Source: Paraspadella gotoi
Lineage: Eukaryota > Chaetognatha
Assembly: GCA_051294375.1 (NCBI GenBank)
Contig: CM119266.1
Location: 24,813,653 to 24,877,652, forward strand
Length of the DNA stretch: 64,000 nucleotides
Reading direction: 5' to 3'
The position numbers were made by a program, and so were the translations under genes. The notes beneath the pieces were generated by a model. The model did not search any database and had not been told where the DNA came from. It saw nothing but the letters and a program-made list of their open reading frames with translations. Below, in pieces: positions 12,179 through 23,575 of the stretch (positions are counted from its first letter, which is position 1; each line of letters opens with the position of its first letter).

Positions 12179-13881
12179 TCACTATCAAAAAAAAAACCAA
12201 GAAAAAAAATTCAGCAAATTTTTGTCTCGGCGACGAAGATGTCACGAAAAAAAAATCGTCGACATAATCGACAAAGGTCAAGAATTTGGAGACGTCAATT
12301 CAACTGGAGATCGATTGGCGACGCAAAAGATTCCAAGCAAAGTTCAGAGAAAGGGCCTTTGGAACTGTGGGCGCAGGAAGGAGCTTAGTCAACTCAAAGA
12401 GATTAAACTTCGATCATTTCTCAACCCATTTACGACGTATTAATTATTTTGCGAATCAGGCATAACATTTCTTTATGAAATGGTTACAACCAACATAAAA
12501 ATAATCCAATCGTTCGATACATAAGCTACCATGCCCCCGATTTTGGACAGCGTATGGTGGGTGAAAGCATCCATACTAACAAAATAAACGAGACTGTGAG
12601 AGAGTCTTGATTGAAAGCTTGCAGGGACCTGCTATGTCATTATCTTGTAAGAGTGATGGAGGCCTTAAACCACCAAAGCCTGTCCAAAGTCAGGGGCAAG
12701 ATAGCTTATTTATTAAATGAATGGATAATTTTTATATTGGTTGTACCAATTTCATACCAATTACATAGGAGCTTTCAATCGAGACTAACATGAAGATTTA
12801 CTGGGTACGGTAGACTCCCGAAGCACCTGGCTGACATACCAAAAAAAAAGGCGGTTGAACAAACAGTTTCATTAATTCACAAAAAAATAAGAATGACTTC
12901 TTGAACCGGGAATTGTACGCGATAGAAAAGTAGATTTTTTTTTTTTCGACTCATAATTTTCTTTACACTTTGAATATAAACCGAAACCACAGCCTCCCTC
13001 AGCTCGAAAAACGGCCAAGTTAGAAACCTTTTCCGGGACGCAAGTTCCCCGTCACGATTCCAACAAAAATAAAAGAAAAATCAAGAATTTTTTTTTTTAT
13101 CTCAATTTCTCTCTGATCAAAATTCAAAATCTCTCCCCCCCCGCCCCCCCCAAATGAAAAAAATGGTTGTCGGAAAATTCCGACCCCGAGGGTCTCGATG
13201 CGATGATTATCCTTCGGGGCAGAGTTAGACTCCTTCCTTTCATTTTTCAAGCGGACCGACGAGAGACGTTTGGGCGGTGGTCGGCGGGCGACGGTAAGTG
13301 TCGGCGAGTGTGGGTAAGTGTCGGCGAATGTCGGTGAGTGTCGACATGTCGGCAAACGTCGGCGGCACCTCGTTACTCGGAAAGATCAAAAGACCTAAAT
13401 AAGCTGCAATGTATACGTTTGAATATATATATATCTATATAGATATAAATATATACATTCGACGTTACAAAATATCCTCGGTACTAATTTATCGAACATA
13501 AAACTCCTAAAATACAGTAGGGACCCATTGAATTATCATTTTACTGTCTCATGATTTAAGATTATGCTTTACTCTCCTGCATCTCAGGTATCAATTCTTT
13601 CCCCCGACCCACGAACGTATAGAGATGCTCCCAACGATGACGACAACGACGACGACAACGACGACGATGACGACGATGCCATCTATTTTTTTTCAGATGG
13701 AAAATTCAATTTTTTCTCTTTTTTTTTCTTTTTTTTTTTATTTCGTTGAAAGATCCGGCGTCTCGTTTCTCTTCATTCTCTTCTCTAACTCAAATTCGAT
13801 TTTCAAATCTCTCTCATTCTTCTTCTCTGCTTTTTTTTCTAATTTATTTTCTTTTTTTTAGGCTTACAGGCGATTTCGCTA

Positions 13882-13963
<82 letters not shown>

Positions 13964-13964
13964 T
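12179..13964. repeat. Duplicated block delta, copy 2
   Basis: Very similar to 23576-25404 and, less closely, to 1986-3832. Carries dispersed element copy B and ends in a CT tract (about 13885-13962) that continues into block epsilon. No gene is supported. Confidence 0.85.
12586..12756 (+). repeat. Dispersed 170-base element, copy B
   Basis: Flanks match copies A and D, because all three lie in block delta and were duplicated with it. An open frame across the element is not conserved at the protein level in copy C. Confidence 0.85.
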
Positions 13965-14600
13965 TCTCTTTTTTCCTTCCCTCTCTATCTGTCATGAGAG
14001 AAGAGAATGAGCGAAAAAATTCTTTACGGTCTGATTAACTCCATCAATCAACTTCCCCTTCAGACTTTTTTTTCTGCATCAAAAAGTAAAAAAAGAAAAC
14101 TACGACCGCTTTTGCGGCTTTGGTTATTGCAGACTTTGCGCCTTAAAGTTAGTGGACATTTTTCCGTTTGCTAGACCTTCCTTCCTTTCGCTTTTTAAAA
14201 TGTTTCCCTTCCAATTAGTTATGGTCTTAAAACGTCGCTAACCCTTTCTTTTTAATGTCAAATAAAGTAATGTATGTGATTTTATAGTCATTTACAGTCA
14301 TTTTACTTTGATAATAAACTTAAATTTGTAGAAAAAAACCCTTTAAATTCAATTTTATGTTTTCGTTTTATACTCATTGTTTCAGTTTCGTGAATCTCGT
14401 GTTCCCCACAAAACCAATGTAACTAATTTCACAGAAAAAAAAACTTGAAAACAAAGCTTTCGTCCAAAGTGAAACGCGGGTCAAAAGATTCTATTTTTAT
14501 CGCGTCACTAAAACGAACCAAACTTTGCGAAAAGACATAAAAAGAAAACAAATAGAATAAAATGAAGATGACAGCGAAAGTGCCTAAGAAAAAGAGAGAA

Positions 14601-14653
<53 letters not shown>

Positions 14654-15440
14654 CGCGGAAGATAAGGCGGCCCATTGCGTCCGTCCGTCTCGGCAAGGGA
14701 GCAACAAAAAGATCAAATTATGGGTCTGACCGCGCGCGCTGCCTCCGAAACCATGGGCACCACGAGGCACCGCGAGGCACCGTTGGGCCTCGCGACGGCC
14801 CACGAGGCCCGAAAGGGTCGAATCTAACGGTCCGACGATAAAACGGCCTTTGAGAGCGAGATTGAGGGGGGGGGGGTGACTCTTTGAAAATTGGACTTAA
14901 AAAAAAGAGAAGAAAATGAAAATTAAATTTGAAGTGAAATTGCGTGGAACGATAAACATCCGTTGCCAAGGAAATTGATTCAATTCGCCGATTTTGGACT
15001 TTTGTCGCCGTCATCATCATCGTCATCGTCGTCGTCGTTTTCGTGGTCTTAACTCAAAATACGTCTTCCCTTTCAGTTGAGTTAACGATAATTTCCATCT
15101 GCGACGCTGACCTTCACCCCACGGCGATTAGGAGCTTCTTCACTCCAGCACCCCCTTTCACTCCAGCCTCCTTCACTACATCCCGCTCCATCACTCCATC
15201 ACTCCATCACTCCATCGTCACCGCCACCGAAAGGCGCGAAGACGGAGACGGAGTCATCGCCTCAAGCGTCGTCGCTTTTGTCGTCGTCGTTGTCGTCGCT
15301 GTTGTTTTCAATTCAGAATTGATGCTCTTTAATGAAAACGATTGTGAGTAAAAATAGATTTTTTTATTTAACACGGAGAAACATAAACTAAAACTGATAG
15401 TACGATTATTTTAGAAAGTTAATAATTAATCTTGTTAAGG

Positions 15441-15738
15441 CACTACCGTAATACTTAAGGGAGTGGTCTTTTCATACAATTGAAACATTCTTTGAAACAT
15501 TATACCACTTCATTGATAGGGAAGCCAGGTACCCTGGGAGTGAATAAACGAGACTGTGAGAGAGTCTTGATTGAAAGCTTGCAGGGACCTGCTATATAAT
15601 TATCTTCTAAGATTGAAGGAGGCCTTAAAACACCAAAGCCTGTCCAAAGTCAGGGGCAAGATAGCTTATTTATTAAATGAATGGATAATTTTTATATTGG
15701 TTGTACCAATTTCATTACAAAGAGTCATCTGTTTCTCA
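15441..15738 (+). mobile_element. Insertion of about 300 bases carrying dispersed element copy C
   Basis: Block epsilon copy 2 reads straight through this site (near 26891-26900, AAGGTATTACGAGTC), whereas copy 1 has AAGGCACTAC on the left and TCTCACGAGTC on the right with about 300 bases between. The insert ends shortly after the 170-base element. Clear target-site duplication or terminal inverted repeats are not evident, so the class is unknown. An internal deletion in copy 2 is the alternative. Confidence 0.6.
15546..15715 (+). repeat. Dispersed 170-base element, copy C
   Basis: Shares the start AAACGAGACTGTGAGAG and the end GTTGTACCAATTTCAT with copies A, B and D but has different flanks and several base substitutions, mainly in its first half. 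It therefore moved or diverged independently. Confidence 0.85.
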
Positions 15739-15865
15739 CGAGTCAAATTAGAGGCTAAAAATGACCCAGAAAAAAAGAAAACAAAAGAATCGAACAAAGA
15801 AAGAAGTCACCCCAGAAAAATAATTACAGGTTCTTTTGATCAGTTGCTCTACCTTTCGTATGAAC

Positions 15866-15901
<36 letters not shown>

Positions 15902-15911
15902 CTCTTCTCTC

Positions 15912-15952
<41 letters not shown>

Positions 15953-16938
15953 TTCCATCTCTTCCCTCGGTGTTGATTAAGATTCTTGGAGCCAACAATT
16001 ATTATTCTCGTGTCTGGCCGTCATAGTGACTTTTCTTTTAAATCTAATAATAAATTCTGGGAATTAAACCAGTAATTGGTATAGAGTTTTTTGCTACTCA
16101 GAGTAAGTTTATAGTTGCGTTTTTCGACTGCTATTCTGACGAAGAAAAAGTTGAAAAATTAAAACCCTTTTCTACCTTATTTACCTATTTAACCAAACAT
16201 TAAATTCTTACGAACTTTTTAAACTGCTTGTTTCAAACTCTGCATCGACAGCATGGCGAAAAAAAGCAATGTCAAAAAGCATGGCCAAGAAAGTCAAATA
16301 AAAAAAAGCATGTCCATCGACTCCTTGGCAAAAAAAAGTGGATCTTCGGATAAAAATCATGAAAAACTGGTCTCTCTTTGGGTCGCATGAAATATTCGTG
16401 GTTGACCGATGATTTGCATCTAATTCGGTATAATTCATCGAACCAACGTCAAGGCGGTTTTTACTTTTTCATTTTTTCTTTCTTTTCTCCCTTCTTCTTT
16501 CTATCCTGCTTTTTTTTTTAGCTCTTAAGGTTTTCCTACCATTCCTTCATCCTTTTCGATAAACATTTTGTTGCAATTTTGTTCGCTTTCTTTGTCTTCT
16601 TGTTCCTACCTCCCCTTTTCCTGTCTCCCTTTTCTTAATTTGCCGGTTTCTGTTCGCTTTATTATTTTTTATCTTTTCCTCCCGTTTTCCCTAAATCCCA
16701 GCCCGGTGTCCACTGTTTAACTTCTCTTTCCCCGCTTTTCTTTTCTTTTCTTCTCTTCCTCCATTTTCTCGTCTCCTCTCCTTTTCTTCTTTCCTTCCTC
16801 CGTTTTCCCAGCCTCCACTCCGAAGACGAACTGCTTGATTGACCTCGTCGGGGTCAAAGTTCCGACCTCGATGGCCTCGTGGAGGAAACCTCGGCGATCG
16901 AGACGAACAAGAAGAAAAGAAGAGAGAGAAGAGAAGAG

Positions 16939-16971
<33 letters not shown>

Positions 16972-18064
16972 GAGAGAAAGAGAGAGAGAGAGAGAAGAAG
17001 AGAGAGAGAGAGAGATAAAGAAAATCTCAAAATGACGAATATTATGAACAAAGCTTATTGTTGGAGATTAAATCTTTCTTTTTTTTGGTTACTCCGTGTT
17101 CTCTCGGTCTTGTCCAGACTTTTCGTGTACTAGATACATCGTCACGTGATCATTGGTCATTTCTGGTCATTGGTCTCTGGTCAGGGTTGGGCGAGTTCCC
17201 TGAGGCGGCCGACTACGAGATGAGAAGAGTAAGAGATGGAGAGCAAGCGAGTGGAGGGTGAATTAAGTAAAAATAGAGAAAGAAGAAAAAATAACGAAAG
17301 AGCAAAAATAAGATAATAACAACCAAACTAAGAAAAAAAAAGAAGAAAAAAGAAAAAAAAGGAGCCAGAGAAAAATTCCGAGTCCGAATTTTTATATCGC
17401 TCGCTTCTTTTTCTTTTTCTCTTCTCTATTTTCTACCTCTCCTTTCTTCTCTCCATCCTTCTCCATTCTCCTTCTTCTCTCCTTCCTATCATTTAGCGAA
17501 AAAAAAAAACAATCATTAATTTCGCGATATCTGCCTTTCGTTCCTGCATTTTCTCTTTCTCTTCCTCTCCACCTCCACCGCTGCCGCCACCACCCCTCCA
17601 TCCCCCTAAACCTATCTTTCTCGGGGTCGTAATCATAACAAATGGAGGTCAGTTCCAGGGGTCGCCTCGGGTTCAAAAGGGGCGACCACTAAACCGGACG
17701 CGGTCTCCAGGAATTCCACCTTCGCTCGGGGTTTAAAAGAGGGAAGGAAAAAGGAAATTATGGACATCATTAGACTTTGTCATAGGACGATTCTGGGCTC
17801 AGGAATTTCGGTCAAACGAAAAAAGGGCCGCGCGTGCGAGAGATAGATATGGCTAATATATTTGTTCGAACTCTCTCTCTCTCTTCTCCCTGTCATCTTC
17901 TCTCATCTACGCTCTCTCTCTCTCTCCTTTCCTAGCTCTCTCGATCTCTTCTCTCTCTCTGTTTCTCTCTTTGACCGGCCATTTTACCATAATCTTAATC
18001 ATCTTAGCTTTGGGGAATGGGAAAAACAATCAAACAGAAAAAAGAAGTCATTGGCGTAATTTAG

Positions 18065-18099
18065 GTCAATCAGCCAATCAGCGGCGTTTGATGACGCCA
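18065..18099. promoter_or_regulatory. CCAAT-pair plus CRE-like module, copy 1
   Basis: GTCAATCAGCCAATCAGCGG carries two CAAT words seven bases apart, followed by a near-palindrome of GGCGT and ACGCC around TGATG. An ATTGG lies about 20 bases upstream. The arrangement resembles NF-Y sites beside an ATF/CREB half-site. It recurs at 29301-29334 and 30951-30986. No transcript start can be tied to it. Confidence 0.35.
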
Positions 18100-18143
18100 T
18101 AACTCTCGTTCAGCGACGGCGCCGAATCTGCTTTCCCGAGGTT

Positions 18144-18505
18144 TGTTTGTGTCAACGAACCCGTAGGGTAGGTCGAGGGCCTTCCTCGGTATCTCTCCCG
18201 TCGCGTAAGCTGTACTGAAGCTGAAGTCGTCCCAACGTCCCTCGAAAGCGTGCGTCCGGAAAGAGTGGGCGACGGACGCCCGGCGCCGATGGACGAGCGC
18301 CGTGAACGCCGTAGCGAGCGCCGTCTCGAAGACGGTAAGAAACCCCGCGGTCGGCCGCTACGGCGCCGCGAGGGTAGTCGACGAAGGGCGTCACGATGGT
18401 TGGTCTGAAGACGCCACAGAGCACGTCCACAAGTCTTACGGCCACGAAGTCTATCCAACAGAGCCGTCCACAAGTCCTTGAAACCACGAAGTCTCATGGC
18501 TCTAG
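18144..18505 (-). pseudogene. GC-rich minus-strand coding-like segment, unrecognised
   Basis: Two overlapping minus-strand frames of 111-139 codons are open, Arg/Ser-rich in one frame and more balanced (Val, Leu, Asp, Tyr, Gly) in the other, which begins MVSRTCGRLCW. The balanced frame looks more like protein, but no family is recognised and no splice sites settle the model. The segment is directly joined to the duplicated CCAAT module on its low-coordinate side. It may be the 3' part of the same broken minus-strand unit as 19875-22630, or unrelated. Confidence 0.3.
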
Positions 18506-19874
18506 GCCGGGCCCGTAAGGCCTCACTAAAATGGTAATCATGGCGTAAGGTTGACGGTGACGTGAACGTGGGGTGACCTAAGCTCCGTAAAAGGGCGTTT
18601 TTGGACGGGCTGAGAAAGTCTAGAGTCTATGGCCTAATATATCTGTTAAAGAGAAAGAAAAGGAGAGTAATCTCCAAGTAAAAGCAAAAGCACAAATCTA
18701 CAAAAGGTCAAAGAATGGTAAAAACAAAATGGCAAAGAAAATATAATAGAAATGGATCGCCATTTCTATACACCCGGCCTTCAAGTGAACTCGTAGAGTT
18801 CCTGAAACATCTAGAACGAGTTTCCTGTTCTGAAAGGGGATGATGTAGAGGAAATGGCTTATGAGGAAGAAAAAAGAATTAGGAAGAGGAAGAAGAAGAA
18901 ATAGAAAGAGGAGAGGAAGAAAAGATAAGGAAAGAATAGAAATCGAAATAAATGGAGAAAAATATATAGAGAGAATGGATATTACTTTATTAGTTCTACC
19001 TGTCGCCAACGTACTTTCTTTTACTTTTTTTTTTTTTTTTTTTATGTGATTGAACTGTACTACTGCCTTGAAGATAATTTGAAACAATTGTACTAAGATT
19101 GAAAAGAACATGACGTTTCAATAAAATATAAAACGAAAATGCTAAGTTAAGTCTATTCTTAATAAAGAAAAACTTTAGTGAGAAAATGAACGTTTTAAAC
19201 AGAAGGAATATAAATCTACTAACATAGGGAGATAATGTTTCTGTATTCAGAATCAGAAATAGAATGCAAAGAAAACTTACTAAGTGCACACGTCCGGAAT
19301 AAATAGAGTTTTAAAGAAAAACTAAAAAAATGCGACGTCCAACGGTACTAAAGTTTATAAGTTTTCAATATAAAACCCGAGGGATATTTTTTTACAACGA
19401 TTTTGAAGCAAGTTAACAAAATAGTAATAACGGTTTTATAAAAAAAAATTCTTTCAAGCATGATTAAGCAACGTGATGATACGTCAATGCGTACGAACCA
19501 TGATTAGTAACTTAAAATTTAACTTAAGAATCGGACGAGAGAAAGGAGAAACTATTACGAAGATTAATGTTTATTTTTACGATTCTAAATTCTAAAGATA
19601 AACGTTTATGAAAAAAAGGAAAAAAACGTAGCTATTGAGTTAAAGTTGTCTTTCATCAGTAAATCTAAAATCAATAGGAAATGAAATTCAATGATAGTCG
19701 GTTTGTAAAATGATCCGTTTCGAATTTCGAGTCCGTGGAAGATTTCGGTTGGCGCGACGCCCGCGTCCGGCTCCGCCGTAACAGGCTGAGGCCGGACTTC
19801 GACGTCTTCCTTGTGAGGTTCATGTCGTCCGGCCCGCCGATACCGCGGGGTTCAAGATCCGGAAGTTTTCGCCG
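18506..19874. other. AT-rich stretch without a gene
   Basis: Contains a poly-T run at 19025-19043 and an 8-base perfect inverted repeat at 18748-18767 (AGAAATGG, CCATTTCT). The 137-codon minus-strand frame at 18698-19111 is dominated by Ser/Phe/Leu low-complexity sequence and is not convincing. Confidence 0.5.
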
Positions 19875-20622
19875 TTGATTCTATTGATTTTTCTTACCAT
19901 CTCCACGAAGGTCGTCGTCTTGCCGTAGAATGACGCGTTCCTCTGCCAGCGTCACTGCCGGCATAGAAGGGGAGTGGGGGGGATGGGGGGCGATCTCGGC
20001 CACCGATACGAATGATTCATTTGCGAGGAATGGTCGGTGGAGTCGACGATCACCGTATCTGAAGTCGTCGTCGACAGGGTCGACCGAAGATGTCGGGAGT
20101 GTTGTCCGAGGTCGTTATCGGAGCGGGCATCTTGACGGTGAATCCTTGGAGGGGTTTCAACATGGAGGATCGGCGGTGCGCGATACTCCTCGCGAACATC
20201 CCGGTTTCTGAAGCTGTGGGGATGGGATCAATCGTAATGTCCAGGATAGAGTGCTGGGCACCTCGGCGGTCTAGGCGCCGACGTGGTGGGAGGGACGTCT
20301 TCTGGCGGGGGGTTTAGGTCGGTGAAGTCGTCGTCCCAGCGTTTATAGTTGCGCCACCACTCTGTTGTTTTATCCATGTCGCCGCTACGCAGGCGTTTTT
20401 CCTGGTCACGTCGGTAGTCATCATGGACCTTCCTTGCCTCGTCTTTCGGTAAGCCCCATTTTGGTATGGTTTCGATCGTACGTTTTTGTCTTCATTCTCC
20501 AGCTTCTTCTTCCTCAACTCGACCGTCATGGAGTCCGGCGCGGAAGCAATGCTCGATCTCGATCCGAAATCCCGTTGCCTTTTCTCCGCCACCCTCCTCT
20601 CTAACCAATCGTTGTCACTCAT
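19875..20622 (-). pseudogene. Broken minus-strand coding region, unrecognised
   Basis: From an ATG at 20622 the minus strand reads MSDNDWLERRVAEKRQRDFG and on through a Lys/Glu-rich stretch. Near 20465 the plausible frame jumps, continuing as PKWGLPKDEARKVHDDYRRD and then a Trp/Asp-rich part (WWRNYKRWDDDF) and a Pro-rich tail to a stop near 20243. A further minus-strand frame with protein-like composition follows down to about 19890, where GATG/GTAAGA would make a donor site. I do not recognise the family. The frame jump may be a sequencing indel, as seen elsewhere in this window, or real decay. A retroelement gag or a host gene are both possible. Confidence 0.4.
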
Positions 20623-20881
20623 CCATAAATACCTCCAAATCGACGGGGGAATCGGAACGGTCGGATTCGTACTCAGTCTGCGGAAGGGGGGAGATGAAAG
20701 GAAAATGAAGGAAAAAAAAAAAAAAAAATTTTAGATTTCGTTAATACGTTATGCATTAGATAAAGATTCAAATTTCATAGATTTCACTTGATACGATTTT
20801 TTAAAACCTCGTCTGTCAGTTCCGTTGGAGTTGTGATATCAAAACTGGGTGGAGGTCATTTTGGGAGAGTGCATTGCTACT

Positions 20882-21720
20882 CTACCCAAGACACCAGATG
20901 ATAAATCCTGTTCGATTTCTGGCATCTCGACGGGCGCCCGGTCGCGGCCTCCTCTTCACCACTCGGTCGAACCAAGATTTCGTTGATTCCGGTTGTTGAA
21001 GAGCGAGGAGAGACCGATTCCAGCATCTTCCGGACTCATCATAGAGGGGCGAGGGTTCGCCAAAGCCGCGGAGCTGTAGAGGGTCGTCCTCCTCGGCCAT
21101 TTCTTCATCGATTTTTCCTTTCATGGGAAGTTCGGCCGGCTGCCGCTGATACCGGCGGCGGTCGGCCGAAGGAGGCTGCGAGGGGCGGCCGCGGCGCCGA
21201 TACCGGCTGCCGCGGCGGCAATTCTCTCCTTGAAAGCGACCGATTTCTCAAGTTGTGTTCCAACTGCGCGGTCGCTCCTCTTTCCCCTTCTTCTCCCCGG
21301 GCGGGTAATCTTAAAGACCCGGCCGAGGAGCACTCTGCCGCCCCCTCAGACCGACCCGTTCCCTCCCCGCCAGGATCACACGCTCGCCGGTTGAGCCGGC
21401 GCGGGCGGAGCTGGAGGGGGAGGGGGACGGCGGGGAGGAGGAGGAGAGACGAAGAGAGGGACCAGCGCCGGAGATTGCACTCGCGGAGATGCAACCTCCG
21501 CGAAATCGCCCGCTCCAAGGATTGTCCGGACCTCCATATGATCTTGAAAACTCCTTGTCTGTAGTCTGGCCAATGATCTGATGGGGGCGCAGATATTGAG
21601 CGCGGTGTTGCTCCAATGAGCACGATCTGTGATAGTGATAGACCGGCCATCGCGACGATCTCGAAGTCTCCAAAGTGCCGACAATGCGCCGCTGGCGGGA
21701 GCAAGGCACGAGGTCACCAT
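20882..21720 (-). pseudogene. GC-rich minus-strand coding-like region, unrecognised
   Basis: Several minus-strand frames are open for 70-200 codons. The most protein-like pieces are a segment with DHMEVRTILGAGDFAEVA leading into a Pro-rich stretch, an Ala-rich piece (KERIAAAAAGIGAAAAPRS), and a final frame beginning MKGKIDEEMAEEDDPLQLRG that ends at 20882. They lie in different frames, so at least two frame changes are needed to join them. No family recognised. Strand and composition match 19875-20622, so the two may be parts of one gene or element. Confidence 0.35.
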
Positions 21721-22305
21721 GGTCGGCCCATGGACCGATTCCCCTCTAACTCGTCCTCATGAAAGAGCGCTGAGGACGGTATACACTGGTTCGCCGTACT
21801 TTCGCCTGCATAGGCGATCCAAGCCACTGCCTTCTCCAACCGCTACGCGGTGAGCGTCATAATCGTCGTAGACGAGCCCGGCTCGATTAATACTCGAGTA
21901 TGATGGGAAGGAAGCCATCGTATTTGATTATGATATAATGAAAATCGCTCTGTTAAAGATACATGAAAATTCGATACCAAAAGAGAAAAAGATACAAACT
22001 AGAAAGTATATTATATTTTTTTTTTTTACAATGTTCACAAATAATCGCCACGTCGTACTTTCTAAGTTCAATTCCGTTACCGAATCAAATAAATCTTATC
22101 TTACTAATTTTACAATGACGTAAAGGATGAATGATTATCAAAATAGTAAATAGATCAAATAACTCGACGATAACGTCTGAGTAGAATTTATAAATAATTT
22201 AGTCACATTCTAATGGAACAAAACGGTTACGATCTCGCTCAAAATATTTGTCATTTGCCGTGCACACGGTAACGCGTCGCACGTGACTTCTGGTTCCAAC
22301 ATCGA

Positions 22306-22630
22306 TCACAAGCGCGAGTCTCCATGGTCTCTCGCTTTCAATTCATCTATCATAAGTACGAGTGATCTTTTTAAGATTTTCTTGGGTGTGACCATTTCTG
22401 CCTTTCTTGTAAAGTCACTACGTATTCTGGTCCACCTGTCCCAAAAATCATCATAATCGTCTTTGCCTTCTTTCCATGAGCTCCTCAACGCCTCACCATC
22501 GAGAGCCTCCGGTGGATATGATCCTTCTCGGGGGGGCGTGAACACCGGATAAAAGTAGGTCAGCCGCGTTAGCGCGTCGAGACTGTCGGATCGTCGGGCA
22601 CTCTCGTGAGGGGACGTCTGTTTAAGATGC
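22306..22630 (-). pseudogene. Minus-strand open segment, possibly gag-like, unrecognised
   Basis: A continuous minus-strand frame of just over 100 codons runs from an in-frame stop near 22632 to a stop at 22306. It is protein-like: a helix-prone stretch with aromatic residues (DDYDDFWDRWTRIRSDFTRK), then Lys-rich KKILKRSLVLMIDELKARD. No ATG lies near the front, so the upstream exon or start is missing. The Trp/Arg/Asp mix recalls capsid-like gag regions, but this is only an impression. Nothing recognisable follows between 21730 and 22300. Confidence 0.35.
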
Positions 22631-23128
22631 CCTCACTGAGGCGAGGGCCGTCGCAAGTACTCACATATGTAGTTTTTCTTTTCCGAGAAAAGTACGGTCA
22701 AATGTTTTTTCGCTGACTTTACGAGACGTTCCAGACGCGCCCCAATGCGGCGCAAGAGGCGGCGAAAAAATCCATTCGATACCGTACTGAATCATCGACT
22801 TTGCAGTTCTTCGCCTTTCCATCTATCACCGCCTGCCTCAATTCCGCGTCGGCGCCGTGAAAATTGGTTCGTTGTCGCTATAGAAACGCTTGGATCCCGG
22901 ACGGCGCGCATCGAAGCGTAATGAGGGCGTTTAATGAAGGATGATGAGGAACAAATCATGAAGCATTTCGAGATGTACGGCGCGCATTTCATACACGTGA
23001 AAATGGCGACCCAACGTTTCGCCACTGCCGCGGCCTCCGTGGACGACGCGAAAGGGGGCCGAAAAACGTCGACGCCGGTCGCTTCGAAGGGGGCCGCCGG
23101 GGCGGTTTAATCGATCTGCCGGAATTTC
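22631..23128. other. Stretch without a recognised gene before a gap
   Basis: Mixed-composition single-copy sequence. Short Arg-rich open frames on the minus strand are not supported. It ends in a GC-rich patch (23030-23115) at an assembly gap. Confidence 0.4.
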
Positions 23129-23153
23129 NNNNNNNNNNNNNNNNNNNNNNNNN
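23129..23153. other. Assembly gap (25 N)
   Basis: Placeholder gap. The sequence to its right starts abruptly in the middle of block gamma. Confidence 0.99.
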
Positions 23154-23510
23154 GAAGACGCAGCCTTGATCGATCGAAGTATGCGATCTCGATGGAAATG
23201 TTAAATGATTAATGACTAGCGTCGTCGTCATTGTCGTCGTCGTCGTTAAGGAGAAAAACAAAAGGGGCGATGATAGTGGACGTTTGGGTCGAGAGAGGAA
23301 GAGGAAGAGGAAGAGAGAAAAGCGGGAGGAAAGAGGGAGAGGAGAAGGGAAGAATGGGAGGAGGAGAAGACGAGGGAGAAGGGGACGGAATGAAGGGGTT
23401 TTGAAAAGGAAGGAAGGAAGGAAGGAAGGAAGGAAGGAAGGAAGGAAGGAAGGAAGGAAATGGCGATATGAAGAAAATAGAGAGGAAGAAAGAAAGAAAG
23501 AAAAGAAGAA

Positions 23511-23561
<51 letters not shown>

Positions 23562-23575
23562 AGAAATTAGGAACT
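23154..23575. repeat. Block gamma, copy 3 (5' truncated at gap)
   Basis: Same order as the other copies: GAAGACGCAGCCTTGATCGA, GTC runs, AAGG repeats (about 23408-23459), GACA repeats (about 23512-23562). The GACA run is longer and purer here. Confidence 0.8.

Larger units (their letters stand above)
13965..18143. repeat. Duplicated block epsilon, copy 1
   Basis: Direct copy of 25405-29377. It holds a GA tract (14594-14653), a short CACTCCAT repeat (about 15190-15216), a CT tract (about 15868-15950) and a GA tract (about 16917-17015), and ends with the CCAAT-rich module. It carries an extra insertion of roughly 300 bases (about 15441-15738) that copy 2 lacks. A short in-frame Lys/Ser-rich peptide near 16253-16390 is frameshifted in copy 2 and not supported as a gene. 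Confidence 0.85.

Noticed and set aside
12611-12793. Sixty-codon open frame across the dispersed element (begins with TTG, then KACRDLLCHYL)
   Set aside because: It lacks an ATG, copy C changes many residues, and copies A and D are frameshifted. The DNA element, not a peptide, is what is shared.
16253-16390. Small Lys/Ser-rich peptide frame (MAKKSNVKKHGQESQIKKSM)
   Set aside because: Frameshifted and without its ATG in the duplicated copy at 27430-27560, and no flanking signals.
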